From JBLXBZ01 sp048265185 (GTDB lineage: Bacteria > Pseudomonadota > Alphaproteobacteria > Rhizobiales > Stappiaceae): DNA of 64,000 nucleotides. Position 1 is the stretch's first letter. Each line of letters opens with the position of its first letter. The notes below the pieces were generated by a model. That model saw only the letters and a program-made list of their open reading frames with translations, was not told the origin of the DNA and did no database searches. The position numbers were made by a program, and so were the translations under genes. Of this stretch, positions 52,476 through 61,709 are shown piece by piece. The stretch lies in contig JBLXBZ010000001.1 in the NCBI GenBank assembly GCA_048265185.1, forward strand, positions 186,001 to 250,000. Reading direction: 5' to 3'.

Positions 52476-55109
52476 GTGGACTTGGAGACGAATAACGCAA
52501 GCGGCAAGGGGCGTATTGAGGTTGAAGCCTCTGAACTCGTCGCTCAATCTGATACAGGCGCTCGCAATTTGCACGGCGGTTTGGGCGTTATGGTGGCGAC
52601 CACCGCTTTCATCTGGTCGTTGTTTCAACTTTATATCGCGTCAAACGTTCCTTACTGGATCGTCGATACATTTGGCGTGAATCTTGTTTTCAATAATTCC
52701 GAAGCGCGTATATTGCATTTGGCTTTCGGGATGTGCCTTGCGGCCTTTGCCTATCCATTATTCAAGTCAAGCCCGCGCTACACCATCCCTTGGTATGACT
52801 GGGTGTTAGCGGCGGCGGGCATATTTTCCTGTGTTTATTTGATCTTCATGAAGAATGAGATCGCCAGACGCGCTGGCTTGCCAACCGATATGGACCTTGT
52901 GGTGTCCACCGTTGGCATGACAGTTCTGGCGATTTCCGTTTTCCGGGCCTTGGGGTTGCCGCTTGTGATCGTAGCGAGCGTTTTTGTCTTCTACGTGTTT
53001 TTTGGCGACCAGTCGTTCATACCAGACGCTATCCGTTGGAAGGGCGCTTCTTACGGCAAGGCCATGTGGCATTACTGGATGCAGCTGGAAGGCGTTTTTG
53101 GCGTCGCCTTGAGCGTTTCCGCGTCGATGATCTTTCTGTTTGTCCTGTTCGGCTCATTGCTTGAAAAGGCGGGAGCGGGGAATTTCTTCATCAAGATAGC
53201 TTTCGCCTTGCTTGGGCATTTGCGCGGCGGGCCGGCCAAAGCGGCGGTCGTCGCTTCCGCGATGAGCGGGCTTTATTCGGGTTCGTCCATTGCGAACGTC
53301 GTCACCACGGGCACGTTTACGATTCCCTTGATGAAACGCACCGGCTTTACGCCGGAAAAAGCCGGGGCGGTTGAAGTCGCTTCGTCAACCAATGGACAAT
53401 TGACGCCTCCCGTCATGGGGGCCGCAGCCTTTTTGATCAGCGAGTTCACCGGCGTCGGTTACCATGAGGTGGTCAAGCACGCTTTTGTGCCGGCTATCGT
53501 TTCCTATATCGCGCTGATTTATATTGTTCATCTGGAAGCTTTGAAGATGAATCTTCAAGGCTTGCCCAAGCCGCCGGCGACCTCAACGCTTGCTCAAAGA
53601 GGGTTGAGATTTTTGACCGGGGCTTTGTTCGTGGCCTTTGTGTTTTATGCGCTGAGCTGGGTGCTCACCTGGATTAAAATGGCTTTGCCCGGCCTGACGT
53701 TCGCTGCGGTGGTGGCGATTTCTTTGGTTGCTTATTTGCTGCTGCTTTGGGTGGCCGCGCAAGCCCCGGATCTTGAAATTGACGATCCCAACGCGCCGAT
53801 TCAGGAGTTGCCGCACGCTGGCGACGTGGCCAAGACCGGGCTGTATTATCTTCTGCCCATCGTCATTCTGATCTGGTGCATTCTTATTGAGCGTTTCTCG
53901 CCAACGTTATCAGCTTACTATGCGACGATGGCGATGATTGTGATCATTTTGACTCAGCACCCGCTCAAAGCGCTGTTCAGAACGCGGGCGTTTCGCGCTG
54001 AAGAGGTTCGCCGTGGCGGGCGTGAGTTCGTAGAAGGAATGATTGGCGGGGCGCGCAACATGATCGGCATCGCCGTGGCCACCGGCGCGGCGGGGGTGAT
54101 CGTCGGAACGGTTTCGCTCACAGGCGCCCATCAGGTGATTGGCGAGTTTGTCGAGTATCTTTCTGGCGGTAGCTTGATGATGATGCTTGTGCTCGTCGCG
54201 ATCATGAGCCTCATTCTTGGCATGGGATTGCCTACGACCGCCAACTATATCGTCGTATCATCTTTGATGGCGCCGGTAATCGTTACCCTTGGCGCGCAAT
54301 CGGGGTTGATTGTTCCGTTGATCGCGGTGCATTTCTTCGTGTTTTATTTTGGCATTCTCGCCGATGACACGCCGCCAGTGGGCTTGGCGGCCTTCGCCGC
54401 CGCCGCGATTAGCCGAGGCGATCCGATCAAAACCGGTGTTCAAGGGTTCATGTATGATATCCGCACCGCTTTGTTGCCGTTCCTGTTTATCTTTAACACC
54501 GACCTCTTGCTGATTGACGTTACGCCTGTTCAAGCGGTTTTCGTCTTTGTCATCGCCGTTATCGCGATGATGTTGTTCGCCGCCGCGACGCAGGGATATT
54601 TCCTGGCGAAATCGCGCCTGTGGGAGACAGTCGCATTACTCTTGGTCGCCTTTACGTTATTCCGTCCCGGGTACTGGCTGGATCAAATTCATCCGCCTTA
54701 TATGACGGCGCAGGGAGCATCGATTCTTCAGATGATCGGCGATGAGCCGGTCGGCGCGCAGGTTCGCCTCAATATCTCTGGGCCGAGTTTTGACAACGCG
54801 GATCAAGTTTTGACGCGAACGGTTCAATTTGCTGTTGGCGAAGGCGGCGCTGCGGATCGCTTGGAGGAAAATGGTCTCATCGCTGATGCTGATGGCGAAG
54901 TTGTGCTTCTTGAAGAGCCATTCCCTGGAACCGCCTTTTCGCAAGAACTCCAGAGTTTCGATTTTTATGGCGACGAACCGGTTCAGATTGTTACCGCTCA
55001 AGTTGAGGCGGAGCGCTGGCCGAAAGAAATAATGTATCTGCCGGCCTTGTTGTTGTTGCTCGTTGTTGTGTTCGCGCAGCGTCGGCGGCAAACGCAACCG
55101 GCGTTTTGA
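52476..55109 (+). CDS. TRAP transporter fused permease (4TM/12TM)
   Basis: An 877-residue inner-membrane secondary transporter in which the small (DctQ-like) and large (DctM-like) TRAP subunits are one chain (TIGR02123 type). The N-terminal third has about five hydrophobic segments (TTAFIWSLFQLYIASNVPYW). The DctM core shows GPAKAAVVASAMSGLYSGSS, IANVVTTGTFTIPLMKRTGF, STNGQLTPPVMGAAAF and LGMGLPTTANYIVVSSLMAP. The last ~180 residues (from about 690) are a DUF3394-like extension with a final membrane helix. It takes substrate from the upstream TAXI receptor using a sodium or proton gradient. The start is GTG 52476. The stop overlaps the ribosome site of the stress-protein gene. Confidence 0.95.
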   Translation: MDLETNNASGKGRIEVEASELVAQSDTGARNLHGGLGVMVATTAFIWSLFQLYIASNVPYWIVDTFGVNLVFNNSEARILHLAFGMCLAAFAYPLFKSSPRYTIPWYDWVLAAAGIFSCVYLIFMKNEIARRAGLPTDMDLVVSTVGMTVLAISVFRALGLPLVIVASVFVFYVFFGDQSFIPDAIRWKGASYGKAMWHYWMQLEGVFGVALSVSASMIFLFVLFGSLLEKAGAGNFFIKIAFALLGHLRGGPAKAAVVASAMSGLYSGSSIANVVTTGTFTIPLMKRTGFTPEKAGAVEVASSTNGQLTPPVMGAAAFLISEFTGVGYHEVVKHAFVPAIVSYIALIYIVHLEALKMNLQGLPKPPATSTLAQRGLRFLTGALFVAFVFYALSWVLTWIKMALPGLTFAAVVAISLVAYLLLLWVAAQAPDLEIDDPNAPIQELPHAGDVAKTGLYYLLPIVILIWCILIERFSPTLSAYYATMAMIVIILTQHPLKALFRTRAFRAEEVRRGGREFVEGMIGGARNMIGIAVATGAAGVIVGTVSLTGAHQVIGEFVEYLSGGSLMMMLVLVAIMSLILGMGLPTTANYIVVSSLMAPVIVTLGAQSGLIVPLIAVHFFVFYFGILADDTPPVGLAAFAAAAISRGDPIKTGVQGFMYDIRTALLPFLFIFNTDLLLIDVTPVQAVFVFVIAVIAMMLFAAATQGYFLAKSRLWETVALLLVAFTLFRPGYWLDQIHPPYMTAQGASILQMIGDEPVGAQVRLNISGPSFDNADQVLTRTVQFAVGEGGAADRLEENGLIADADGEVVLLEEPFPGTAFSQELQSFDFYGDEPVQIVTAQVEAERWPKEIMYLPALLLLLVVVFAQRRRQTQPAF

Positions 55110-55121
55110 GGAGGTTGAAAA

Positions 55122-55550
55122 TTGTATAGCTCTATCCTTCTCCCGATTGATCTTAGCGAGCCGAGTTCTTGGCGAAAGGCTTTGCCATCCGCCGTTCAGC
55201 TGGCCAAAACCTTTTCGGCGCAGATGCACATTCTTGCGGTGGTCCCGGATTTTGGCAAATCCATCGTTGGGGGATATTTCCCCAAGGACTTTGAAGCTAA
55301 GGCTTTGGAAAGCGCGAAAGAGGCTCTTCAGGAGTTTCTGGCGGGCAAGATTCCTGATGAGGTGGAAGCGCATGGACACATTGCCCATGGCGTTATTTAC
55401 GAGGAAATCAACCGGTCCGCGGATAAGTTGAAATGCGATTTGATCATTCTCTCTTCGCATCGCCCGGAATTGAAAGACTATCTTTTGGGACCAAACGCCG
55501 CGCGCGTGGTGCGCCATGCGAATCAATCGGTTTTAGTTGTGCGTGAATAA
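55122..55550 (+). CDS. Universal stress protein (UspA family) of the TRAP operon
   Basis: A 142-residue cytosolic UspA-fold protein. It has SSILLPIDLSEPSSWRKALP at the start and, at the C-terminus, LIILSSHRPELKDYLLGPNA and ARVVRHANQSVLVV, the region of the ATP-binding loop. The first glycine of the usual GxxG is serine/histidine here, so nucleotide binding may be altered, while the LLG and final VLVV are kept. The start is TTG 55122 with GAGGAGG eight bases upstream; a stop codon six bases upstream in frame rules out an earlier start. It begins 12 bases after the permease stop. USP genes attached to TRAP operons are known, for example TeaD, which modulates an ectoine TRAP transporter in Halomonas. 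Confidence 0.9.
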   Translation: MYSSILLPIDLSEPSSWRKALPSAVQLAKTFSAQMHILAVVPDFGKSIVGGYFPKDFEAKALESAKEALQEFLAGKIPDEVEAHGHIAHGVIYEEINRSADKLKCDLIILSSHRPELKDYLLGPNAARVVRHANQSVLVVRE

Positions 55551-55621
55551 TTTAGATTTTTGAACTCTTTGTATAATTGCGCCTCATGGCCTGTCGCCGG
55601 GGGTATCCTTTTTCTTTGTAG

Positions 55622-55654
55622 CTTGGGCGGCGTAATTCAGTTGCGCCGCCCAAG
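55622..55654. terminator. Long GC-rich hairpin after the stress-protein gene
   Basis: CTTGGGCGGCG, an eleven-base loop, CGCCGCCCAAG: a perfect 11-bp stem. The plus strand continues TCATTTTG, a poor T-tract, so it is a plausible terminator or mRNA 3' stabiliser for the TRAP-USP transcript. Confidence 0.6.
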
Positions 55655-55764
55655 TCATTTTGACGCGCTCGCAAAAAGGTGAGGCGACGTGAGCTGGTCT
55701 ATTGGGTATAGACTTCTTTCCGCGCATGCGGCGATCGACGGGTTGATGTGAGGAATTTGATTTA

Positions 55765-56502
55765 ATGTTGCAGGATATAACGATCTGGGGCGCTTTTTTT
55801 GCCGGTGTCCTGTCTTTCATTTCGCCTTGCGTTCTGCCTTTGGTGCCGCCGTATTTGGGATATATAGCCGGCCTGTCTCTGGATGAACTGGTGGAGCAAA
55901 AAAGCGAAAAGGTTGATAGCCGTCCGGTCTTTTTCGCTTCGCTCGCCTTTGTGCTTGGTTTTTCGACGGTATTCGTGGCCTTGGGAGCGACGGCGTCGCT
56001 GATTGGACAGCTGGTCACGCAATATATTCAGGTTCTGAGTTATATCGCAGGCGCGATCATTATCGTCATGGGACTGCACTTTCTTGGCGTTTTCCGCATT
56101 TCGCTTTTGTATCGGGAGGCGCGCGTGCAGGTGGCGCGTAAACCTGCGGGATATTTCGGCGCCTATATTATGGGCCTCGCTTTCGCCTTTGGCTGGACGC
56201 CATGCATTGGCCCGATTCTTTCCGCAATTCTATTTATCGCCGGATCAGAAAGCACCGTAAGCAAGGGGGCTTTGCTTTTGGCTTCCTATGCGTTGGGCTT
56301 GGGTGTTCCGTTTATGCTGGCGGCGTTATTCGCTGGCCCCTTCATGGGGTTCATGGCGCGGTTTCGCAAACACCTAGGCACTGTGGAAAAGGCCATGGGC
56401 GTTGTCCTCATCTTGACCGGCATTGCGTTTATGACCGGGCAGATGGCGGCATTTTCATTCTGGTTGTTGGAAACTTTCCCACAGTTTCAAACGCTTGGTT
56501 GA
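55765..56502 (+). CDS. ccdA: Cytochrome c biogenesis protein CcdA
   Basis: A 245-residue six-helix membrane protein of the DsbD/CcdA family that carries reducing equivalents from cytoplasmic thioredoxin to periplasmic thiols. The two redox cysteines are in FISPCVLPLVPPYLGYIAG (helix 1) and AFGWTPCIGPILSAILF (helix 4). Other helices include VFFASLAFVLGFSTVFVALG and ALGLGVPFMLAALFAGPFMG. GAGGA lies upstream of ATG 55765. No cytochrome c maturation genes are adjacent; the neighbouring SPOR gene is convergent. Confidence 0.95.
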   Translation: MLQDITIWGAFFAGVLSFISPCVLPLVPPYLGYIAGLSLDELVEQKSEKVDSRPVFFASLAFVLGFSTVFVALGATASLIGQLVTQYIQVLSYIAGAIIIVMGLHFLGVFRISLLYREARVQVARKPAGYFGAYIMGLAFAFGWTPCIGPILSAILFIAGSESTVSKGALLLASYALGLGVPFMLAALFAGPFMGFMARFRKHLGTVEKAMGVVLILTGIAFMTGQMAAFSFWLLETFPQFQTLG

Positions 56503-56529
56503 CTTGTAGGCTGAAAATTCAGTTACAGG

Positions 56530-57669
56530 CTATTGCTTTAAAGCCAGAGTTTCTCCAAAGAACAGCTCCGGTTTGCAATAGCGCTGGCCGCTCGCCATTG
56601 CTCGCGCGCAGGCGAGAGCGGCGTCATTGGCGTTGATAAACGGACCGGCTAGCAGCGAGAGTTTGGTGTTGTCGGGGTTGGTTTTCACCCGTGCCGTAAG
56701 CGAACTGCCGAGCGGGGGAAATCCGGCGGCTCTTTCGCGAAAGCTGCTCCATGCTTTTTCCGCGTCGTCTGGTGTATCGAAAGTCCCAAGATCCATTGAA
56801 AACTCAAGCTTTCGCAAATGCGAATTCGCAGGAAGCCCAGCTTCTTTTTGCGCCGCATTGGGTGTTTGGGCAGTTGGTTTCTGCGGCGGGACGGCGATTG
56901 TGAGCGGTGAATTATTATCGGGGAGCGTTTGAGCGGAGGGGGGCGCAATAGAGCCGACCGAAGAGGGCTCTTCCCGAGATTGCGGTAGCGTGATGACGCG
57001 CACGTTTTGATGCGGAAGACTGACCTGCGAGCGCGGCGCGTATTGGGTTTGAGACGTCGAGCCGCCAGCTATTTGCGCGCGGTCCGCGAGCTCTGACGTT
57101 TCTTCTTTTAACTCGGGCGCGGGAAGGGTTTGGATTTTTGTGCCCCGTTCGGAGCGTTTTGATTGCGGCGGCGCATCCGCCTCAATATTCGTCTCGCCGG
57201 TCGTCAGCGCATCCACGCTTGCCTCGCCAGCTATGTCCTTGTCGCCATCGCTCTTCGGTTTCGGTGTGCGTAGAGTTGTCGCTTTCAGAGTTTCAAGCTC
57301 GTCTTTTAAAGCTTGCAGGTCTTCTCGTAAGGCGGCTATCTCGGCGTTTAAATGGCTTCGCGTTTGCTTAAGCGCGCGCACGGTTGCATTGTCAAAAATC
57401 TGAATTGGCGTTTGCTCTGCGGCGTTGGGGATTGAGGCCGTTGAAACCACGGGGCCAGGAGCGGGCAGGGGGATTGAGTTTCCAAGGTGCGTGGCGTCTA
57501 CGGGCGTAGTCGGGAGCACAACGGCTGAAACCCCGAAAAACGCGCAGAGCGTAGCGGCGCCGCCCCACAGAATCAAACGCGGAGCATCCTTGCCTTTCAT
57601 ACGTGCCGAAGGCGGGGTCTTTGTACGGCTAAGTGACGACACGCTTTGTTCCCGACGAACGAATCCCAA
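56530..57669 (-). CDS. SPOR-domain membrane protein
   Basis: An envelope protein of up to 379 residues. One membrane helix lies near 32-50 (LILWGGAATLCAFFGVSAVV). A predicted coiled coil follows near 105-130 (IAALREDLQALKDELETLKA), then a long Pro/Ser/Thr/Gln-rich disordered linker. The last ~95 residues resemble an SPOR domain (SMDLGTFDTPDDAEKAWSSF, then LLAGPFINANDAALACARAM), which binds denuded glycan at division sites. The start is uncertain: the frame opens at a TTG (57669), with in-frame alternatives at a GTG near 57640 and ATG 57600 (MKGKDAPRLILW), just before the helix. It converges with ccdA and is divergent from glmU. Confidence 0.8.
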   Translation of the reverse strand: MGFVRREQSVSSLSRTKTPPSARMKGKDAPRLILWGGAATLCAFFGVSAVVLPTTPVDATHLGNSIPLPAPGPVVSTASIPNAAEQTPIQIFDNATVRALKQTRSHLNAEIAALREDLQALKDELETLKATTLRTPKPKSDGDKDIAGEASVDALTTGETNIEADAPPQSKRSERGTKIQTLPAPELKEETSELADRAQIAGGSTSQTQYAPRSQVSLPHQNVRVITLPQSREEPSSVGSIAPPSAQTLPDNNSPLTIAVPPQKPTAQTPNAAQKEAGLPANSHLRKLEFSMDLGTFDTPDDAEKAWSSFRERAAGFPPLGSSLTARVKTNPDNTKLSLLAGPFINANDAALACARAMASGQRYCKPELFFGETLALKQ

Positions 57670-57811
57670 TGAGATAAAAGACTATTTAAACGATAATATG
57701 GTTAACAAGCGTTAAAATTGTACTCAAACGGCGTGAATTCATTCATGGACTTGACGGATGCGGTTCGGGTGCGGACAAGTGTCGCAATATTTATGGAATT
57801 TGGAGGTTTCG

Positions 57812-59170
57812 ATGACCGGGCGCACATGTCTCGCCGTGATACTTGCCGCTGGCCTTGGAACGCGGATGAAATCGGATCGTCCTAAAGTTATGCATGAGGT
57901 CGCGCATCTCGCGCTTGTGGGGCATGTCGCCCGTTCTGTGGTGGAGGCGGGCGCTGATCAGATCGCCGTTGTGGTGGGGCCTCAAATGCCTGAGCTAGAA
58001 GAGCTCGTGCGGGACCTTGCGCCAGAGGCGTCATGCTTTGTGCAGACGGAACGTCTTGGCACGGGGCATGCGCTGCGCAGCGCTGAAGCTGCTTACCGTT
58101 CAGGTGTTGACGATGTGGTGGTGCTGCTTGGCGACTCGCCTCTGGTGCGTTCGGAGACGATTTCTCGGGTTCGCGCCCGTCTCGCCGACGGGGCGGATAT
58201 GGTGGTGCTTGGCTTTTCCGCCAAAGATCCGTTTGGCTATGGCCGCTTGTTGACGAATGGGGAGAGCCTGGTGGCTATTCGCGAGGAAAAAGACGCCTCG
58301 CGTGAAGAGCGTCTTGAGACTTTTTGCAACTCGGGTCTAATGGCGTTTCGGGGCGATCAAATCGCGAAAATCGTGAACGAGATAGGCAACGACAATGTTA
58401 AAGGCGAATTTTATCTGACGGACGCGGTTGAAATCGCCAATCGTCTTGGGCTTTCAGTGGTGGTGGAAAGCACGGACGAAGAAGAAGTTCAGGGCATAAA
58501 CACGCAGGCTCAATTGTCTCAGGTTGAAGCCGCCTTTCAGCGGCGCGCGCGCGCGCGCGCCATTGAGGAGGGCGTGACGCTATTGGCGCCGGATACCGTT
58601 TTCTTTTCATATGATACGAAAATTTCACCGGGCGCGATCGTTGAGCAGAATGTCGTTTTCGCTCCGGGGGTGGAAATTGCGTCAGGCGCCCGGATCCGCG
58701 CTTTCAGTCACCTTGAAGGCGCACGCGTTTCCGCTGGCGCGACGGTTGGTCCTTATGCGCGTTTGCGACCGGGCGCATGCATTGGCGAAAGCGGCCACGT
58801 AGGTAATTTTGTCGAGATTAAAAACGCGCAGGTGGGCGCCGGGGCGAAGGTGAACCATCTGAGCTATATTGGCGACGCTCAGGTTGGTGATAAGAGCAAC
58901 ATCGGCGCGGGAACGATCACCTGCAATTACGACGGCTTTCTCAAACACCAGACGAACATCGGAGCTGGGTCTTTCATCGGCTCGAATTCGACGTTGGTCG
59001 CTCCCGTCTTTCTTGGGCAGGGAAGCTATGTGGCGGCTGGCAGCGTTGTGACGCAGGATGCGCCTGAAGAATCTCTGGTTATTGGACGAGCGCGCCAAGC
59101 CACGAAAGAGGGGCGGGGCGCTCAATTGCGTCAGAGATTGGAAGAGGCTGCGAAAAACGCCAAAAAGTGA
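57812..59170 (+). CDS. glmU: Bifunctional GlcNAc-1-P uridyltransferase / GlcN-1-P acetyltransferase
   Basis: Makes UDP-GlcNAc for peptidoglycan and lipopolysaccharide. About 452 residues. The N-terminal pyrophosphorylase domain has AVILAAGLGTRMKSDRPKVM, VQTERLGTGHAL and VVLLGDSPLV. The C-terminal left-handed beta-helix acetyltransferase has RLRPGACIGESGHVGNFVEI, KNAQVGAGAKVNHLSYIGDA and IGAGTITCNYDG. GGAGG lies upstream of ATG 57812 (MTGRTCLAVIL); the longer frame to 57758 is not needed. A (GC)9 dinucleotide run at 58543-58560 encodes the alternating RARARA linker helix. glmS follows after 168 bases. Confidence 0.97.
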   Translation: MTGRTCLAVILAAGLGTRMKSDRPKVMHEVAHLALVGHVARSVVEAGADQIAVVVGPQMPELEELVRDLAPEASCFVQTERLGTGHALRSAEAAYRSGVDDVVVLLGDSPLVRSETISRVRARLADGADMVVLGFSAKDPFGYGRLLTNGESLVAIREEKDASREERLETFCNSGLMAFRGDQIAKIVNEIGNDNVKGEFYLTDAVEIANRLGLSVVVESTDEEEVQGINTQAQLSQVEAAFQRRARARAIEEGVTLLAPDTVFFSYDTKISPGAIVEQNVVFAPGVEIASGARIRAFSHLEGARVSAGATVGPYARLRPGACIGESGHVGNFVEIKNAQVGAGAKVNHLSYIGDAQVGDKSNIGAGTITCNYDGFLKHQTNIGAGSFIGSNSTLVAPVFLGQGSYVAAGSVVTQDAPEESLVIGRARQATKEGRGAQLRQRLEEAAKNAKK

Positions 59171-59338
59171 TGCTGTTCGCCGCTCGCTGACGAGGTTTTT
59201 TCTCTTTCTGTCATTATTTGCAACAGGGATTGATTACCCTTTCTTTGTAGAAGAGTGCTAACCGTGGCGCAAAGAGCTGCGGGCGTAGCGCGTGGCGTAT
59301 GCATTCTATTCGTCCGTGATTGAAGGAGTTTCTGTTTC

Positions 59339-61165
59339 ATGTGTGGCATCGTTGGAATTTTGGGCCGCTCTCCCGTCGCAGGACAACTGGTTGACGCTTT
59401 GAAGCGCCTTGAGTATCGGGGATATGATTCCGCAGGCGTCGCGACATTGGTTGACGGTGAAATTCATCGGTGCCGGGCGGAAGGAAAATTACGTAATCTG
59501 GAGCGGAAACTGGCGCAGACTTCGCTTCCGGGGAACGTGGGAATTGGTCACACCCGGTGGGCGACCCATGGCGCGCCGAATGAGCAAAACGCTCACCCTC
59601 ATGTCGCCAAAGGCGTTGCGGTCGTTCACAATGGCATCATTGAAAATTTTATGATCCTGCGTGACGAAGTCAAAGCCAAAGGCGCTAAGCTTTCTTCCGA
59701 AACGGATTCCGAGGTCGTCGCGCATTTGGTCGCGCAAGAGATTGCGCAAAACAAAACACCCCGGGAGGCGGCCGCGAGCGTTCTTGCACGCTTGGAGGGG
59801 GCTTTCGCTCTGGCGATCATGTTTGCTTCCGAACCGGATATGTTGATCGGCGCCCGGCGCGGCTCCCCTCTGGCGATTGGCCATGGCGAGGGCGAAATGT
59901 TTCTTGGATCCGACGCCATCGCGCTCTCGCCGTTCACGGATAAGGTGACGTATTTGGAGGAAGGCGACTGGGCTGTCTTGTCCCGCGATGGCGTGCGGAT
60001 CTTTGACGAGAATAATGTTCTCGTTGACCGCCCGCTCAACATCTCAACGGCGACGGCGCAGGTTATCGACAAGGGTAATTACCGCCATTTTATGGCCAAA
60101 GAAATTCACGAACAACCTGAAGTCATTGGCCATACGCTATCGCGCTATATTGACCCCTCGCGCCAACAGTCAGTGTTGCCCGCCGATGTGTCATTTGATT
60201 TTTCCGCTCTTGACCGATTGGTGATTTCCGCTTGCGGAACGGCTTATTACGCAGGGTTGATTGCTAAATACTGGTTTGAAAAATACGCTCGTTTGCCGGT
60301 GGACATCGATATCGCGTCGGAGTTCCGTTATCGTGAAATGCCGGTGAAGGCGGGCGATCTGGCGTTGTTCATATCCCAGTCTGGCGAGACGGCCGACACA
60401 TTGGCGTGTCTGCGTTATTGTAAGGCGCAGGGGATGACCATCGGAACCGTGGTCAACGTGCCTGAGTCAACGATGGCGCGAGAATCCGACGTCGTGTTTC
60501 CGACATTTGCAGGGCCAGAAATTGGCGTCGCCTCGACAAAGGCCTTCACGTGTCAGTTGACGGTTCTGGCGGCTTTGGCCGTTTATGCAGGTCGCCAGCG
60601 CGGGGTTTTGAGCGCCTCTGAAGAAGCGGAGCTGGTGAGCGCGCTTGGCTCCTTGCCGGGGCTTGCGGTGCAGGCGTTGAAGATGGAGGCGGAAATCGAA
60701 GGTTTGGCGCAGCCGTTGTCGAAAGTTTCTGATGTGCTTTATCTGGGACGTGGCACAAGCTTTCCATTGGCGATGGAGGGCGCGCTGAAGCTTAAGGAAA
60801 TTTCCTATATCCATGCGGAAGGCTATGCGGCGGGAGAATTGAAGCATGGGCCAATCGCGCTGATTGACGAGACGATGCCGGTGATCGTCATTGCGCCTCA
60901 TGATGAGATTTATGAGAAAACCGTGTCGAACATGCAGGAGGTGGCGGCGCGCGGCGGACGGATTATCTTGATTACCGATCAAAAAGGCGCGCAAGCTAAC
61001 GGGGTTGAAACCTGGCGCACGTTTATTCTTCCGGATGCGCCGTCGTTGGCGGCGCCCATTGTCTACACGATTCCTATCCAGCTTCTGGCCTATCATACCG
61101 CCGTTTTCATGGGGACGGATGTGGATCAACCGCGCAATCTGGCGAAATCTGTGACTGTGGAATAA
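59339..61165 (+). CDS. glmS: Glutamine--fructose-6-phosphate aminotransferase
   Basis: Makes glucosamine 6-phosphate from fructose 6-phosphate and glutamine, the entry to UDP-GlcNAc synthesis completed by GlmU. 608 residues. The N-terminal glutaminase has nucleophile C2 (MCGIVGILGRSP) and EYRGYDSAGVATL. Two SIS domains follow (ISACGTAYYAGLIAKYWFEK, LFISQSGETADTLACLRYC, LYLGRGTSFPLAMEGALKLK). The end RNLAKSVTVE is canonical. AAGGAG lies about ten bases before ATG 59339. No glmS ribozyme-like sequence is seen in the 168-base leader, as expected outside Firmicutes. Confidence 0.98.
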   Translation: MCGIVGILGRSPVAGQLVDALKRLEYRGYDSAGVATLVDGEIHRCRAEGKLRNLERKLAQTSLPGNVGIGHTRWATHGAPNEQNAHPHVAKGVAVVHNGIIENFMILRDEVKAKGAKLSSETDSEVVAHLVAQEIAQNKTPREAAASVLARLEGAFALAIMFASEPDMLIGARRGSPLAIGHGEGEMFLGSDAIALSPFTDKVTYLEEGDWAVLSRDGVRIFDENNVLVDRPLNISTATAQVIDKGNYRHFMAKEIHEQPEVIGHTLSRYIDPSRQQSVLPADVSFDFSALDRLVISACGTAYYAGLIAKYWFEKYARLPVDIDIASEFRYREMPVKAGDLALFISQSGETADTLACLRYCKAQGMTIGTVVNVPESTMARESDVVFPTFAGPEIGVASTKAFTCQLTVLAALAVYAGRQRGVLSASEEAELVSALGSLPGLAVQALKMEAEIEGLAQPLSKVSDVLYLGRGTSFPLAMEGALKLKEISYIHAEGYAAGELKHGPIALIDETMPVIVIAPHDEIYEKTVSNMQEVAARGGRIILITDQKGAQANGVETWRTFILPDAPSLAAPIVYTIPIQLLAYHTAVFMGTDVDQPRNLAKSVTVE

Positions 61166-61168
61166 GGG

Positions 61169-61534
61169 TTAAGAGCGTCCGGAGGGGCGCGTCGCCACAT
61201 AGCTCGCGCAGCCGGCAAAGAACAAGGTGACGAGAAGGCCAATCCAGAAATTTGGCCGCGCGGTGTAAAAAAACACTGTCAAACCGAAAGCCATGCCTGC
61301 GAGCGCAAGCATTTTGGCTTTCGGTCTTATAGCTCTATCGTCGCGCCAGTCCTGAATCGCCGGACCGAGTTTTGGATGGCTCAACAATCGGGCTTCCAGT
61401 CTGGGGGACGAACGCGCGAAACACCCGGCTGCGATAATGAAAAAGATCGTTGTTGGCAGCAAAGGCAGCACCGCGCCGATCAGGCCAAGAGCGACGAAGA
61501 AAAAGCCGAGAAGTAAAAAAAGGCGTCGTTGCAC
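61169..61534 (-). CDS. DUF454/YbaN-family small membrane protein
   Basis: A protein of about 121 residues with the DUF454 signature: RRLFLLLGFFFVALGLIGAV followed by LPLLPTTIFFIIAAGCFARS, then SPRLEARLLSHPKLGPAI and two further hydrophobic segments (MLALAGMAFGLTVFFYTARP, GLLVTLFFAGCASYV). The family function is unknown. The frame is open to 61747, but the extra N-terminus is not family-like and would overlap the divergent DUF502 gene. GTG 61534 (VQRRLFLLLG) best matches the usual YbaN start, though its ribosome site is weak. It converges with glmS, three bases apart. Confidence 0.75.
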   Translation of the reverse strand: MQRRLFLLLGFFFVALGLIGAVLPLLPTTIFFIIAAGCFARSSPRLEARLLSHPKLGPAIQDWRDDRAIRPKAKMLALAGMAFGLTVFFYTARPNFWIGLLVTLFFAGCASYVATRPSGRS

Positions 61535-61709
61535 GCAGATGTCTCTGAATTCAGGCGATTTCGCCGAGGTTGAACGAAATTTCAAATATTTCAGATATGA
61601 TGGATTTCGCGCTAGACTATTTTCAATTATGTAATGTTGGGCGGCGTAATGAAAAGGTGATTTCGTAGCCTCATTTGAAACAATTTTTTGAGCAGAAAGT
61701 TCACGGCGC

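Noticed and set aside
54657..55526. 289-residue minus-strand frame opposite the TRAP permease tail and USP gene
   Set aside because: It covers the ends of two strongly supported plus-strand genes and has no family motif.
51316..55550. Calling the TRAP operon teaABC (ectoine uptake)
   Set aside because: The receptor is TAXI type and the permease is a fused chain, unlike the DctP-type TeaA with separate TeaB and TeaC; only the presence of a USP is shared.
59171..59338. Possible glmS ribozyme upstream of glmS
   Set aside because: No conserved ribozyme core is visible and the element is typical of Firmicutes.
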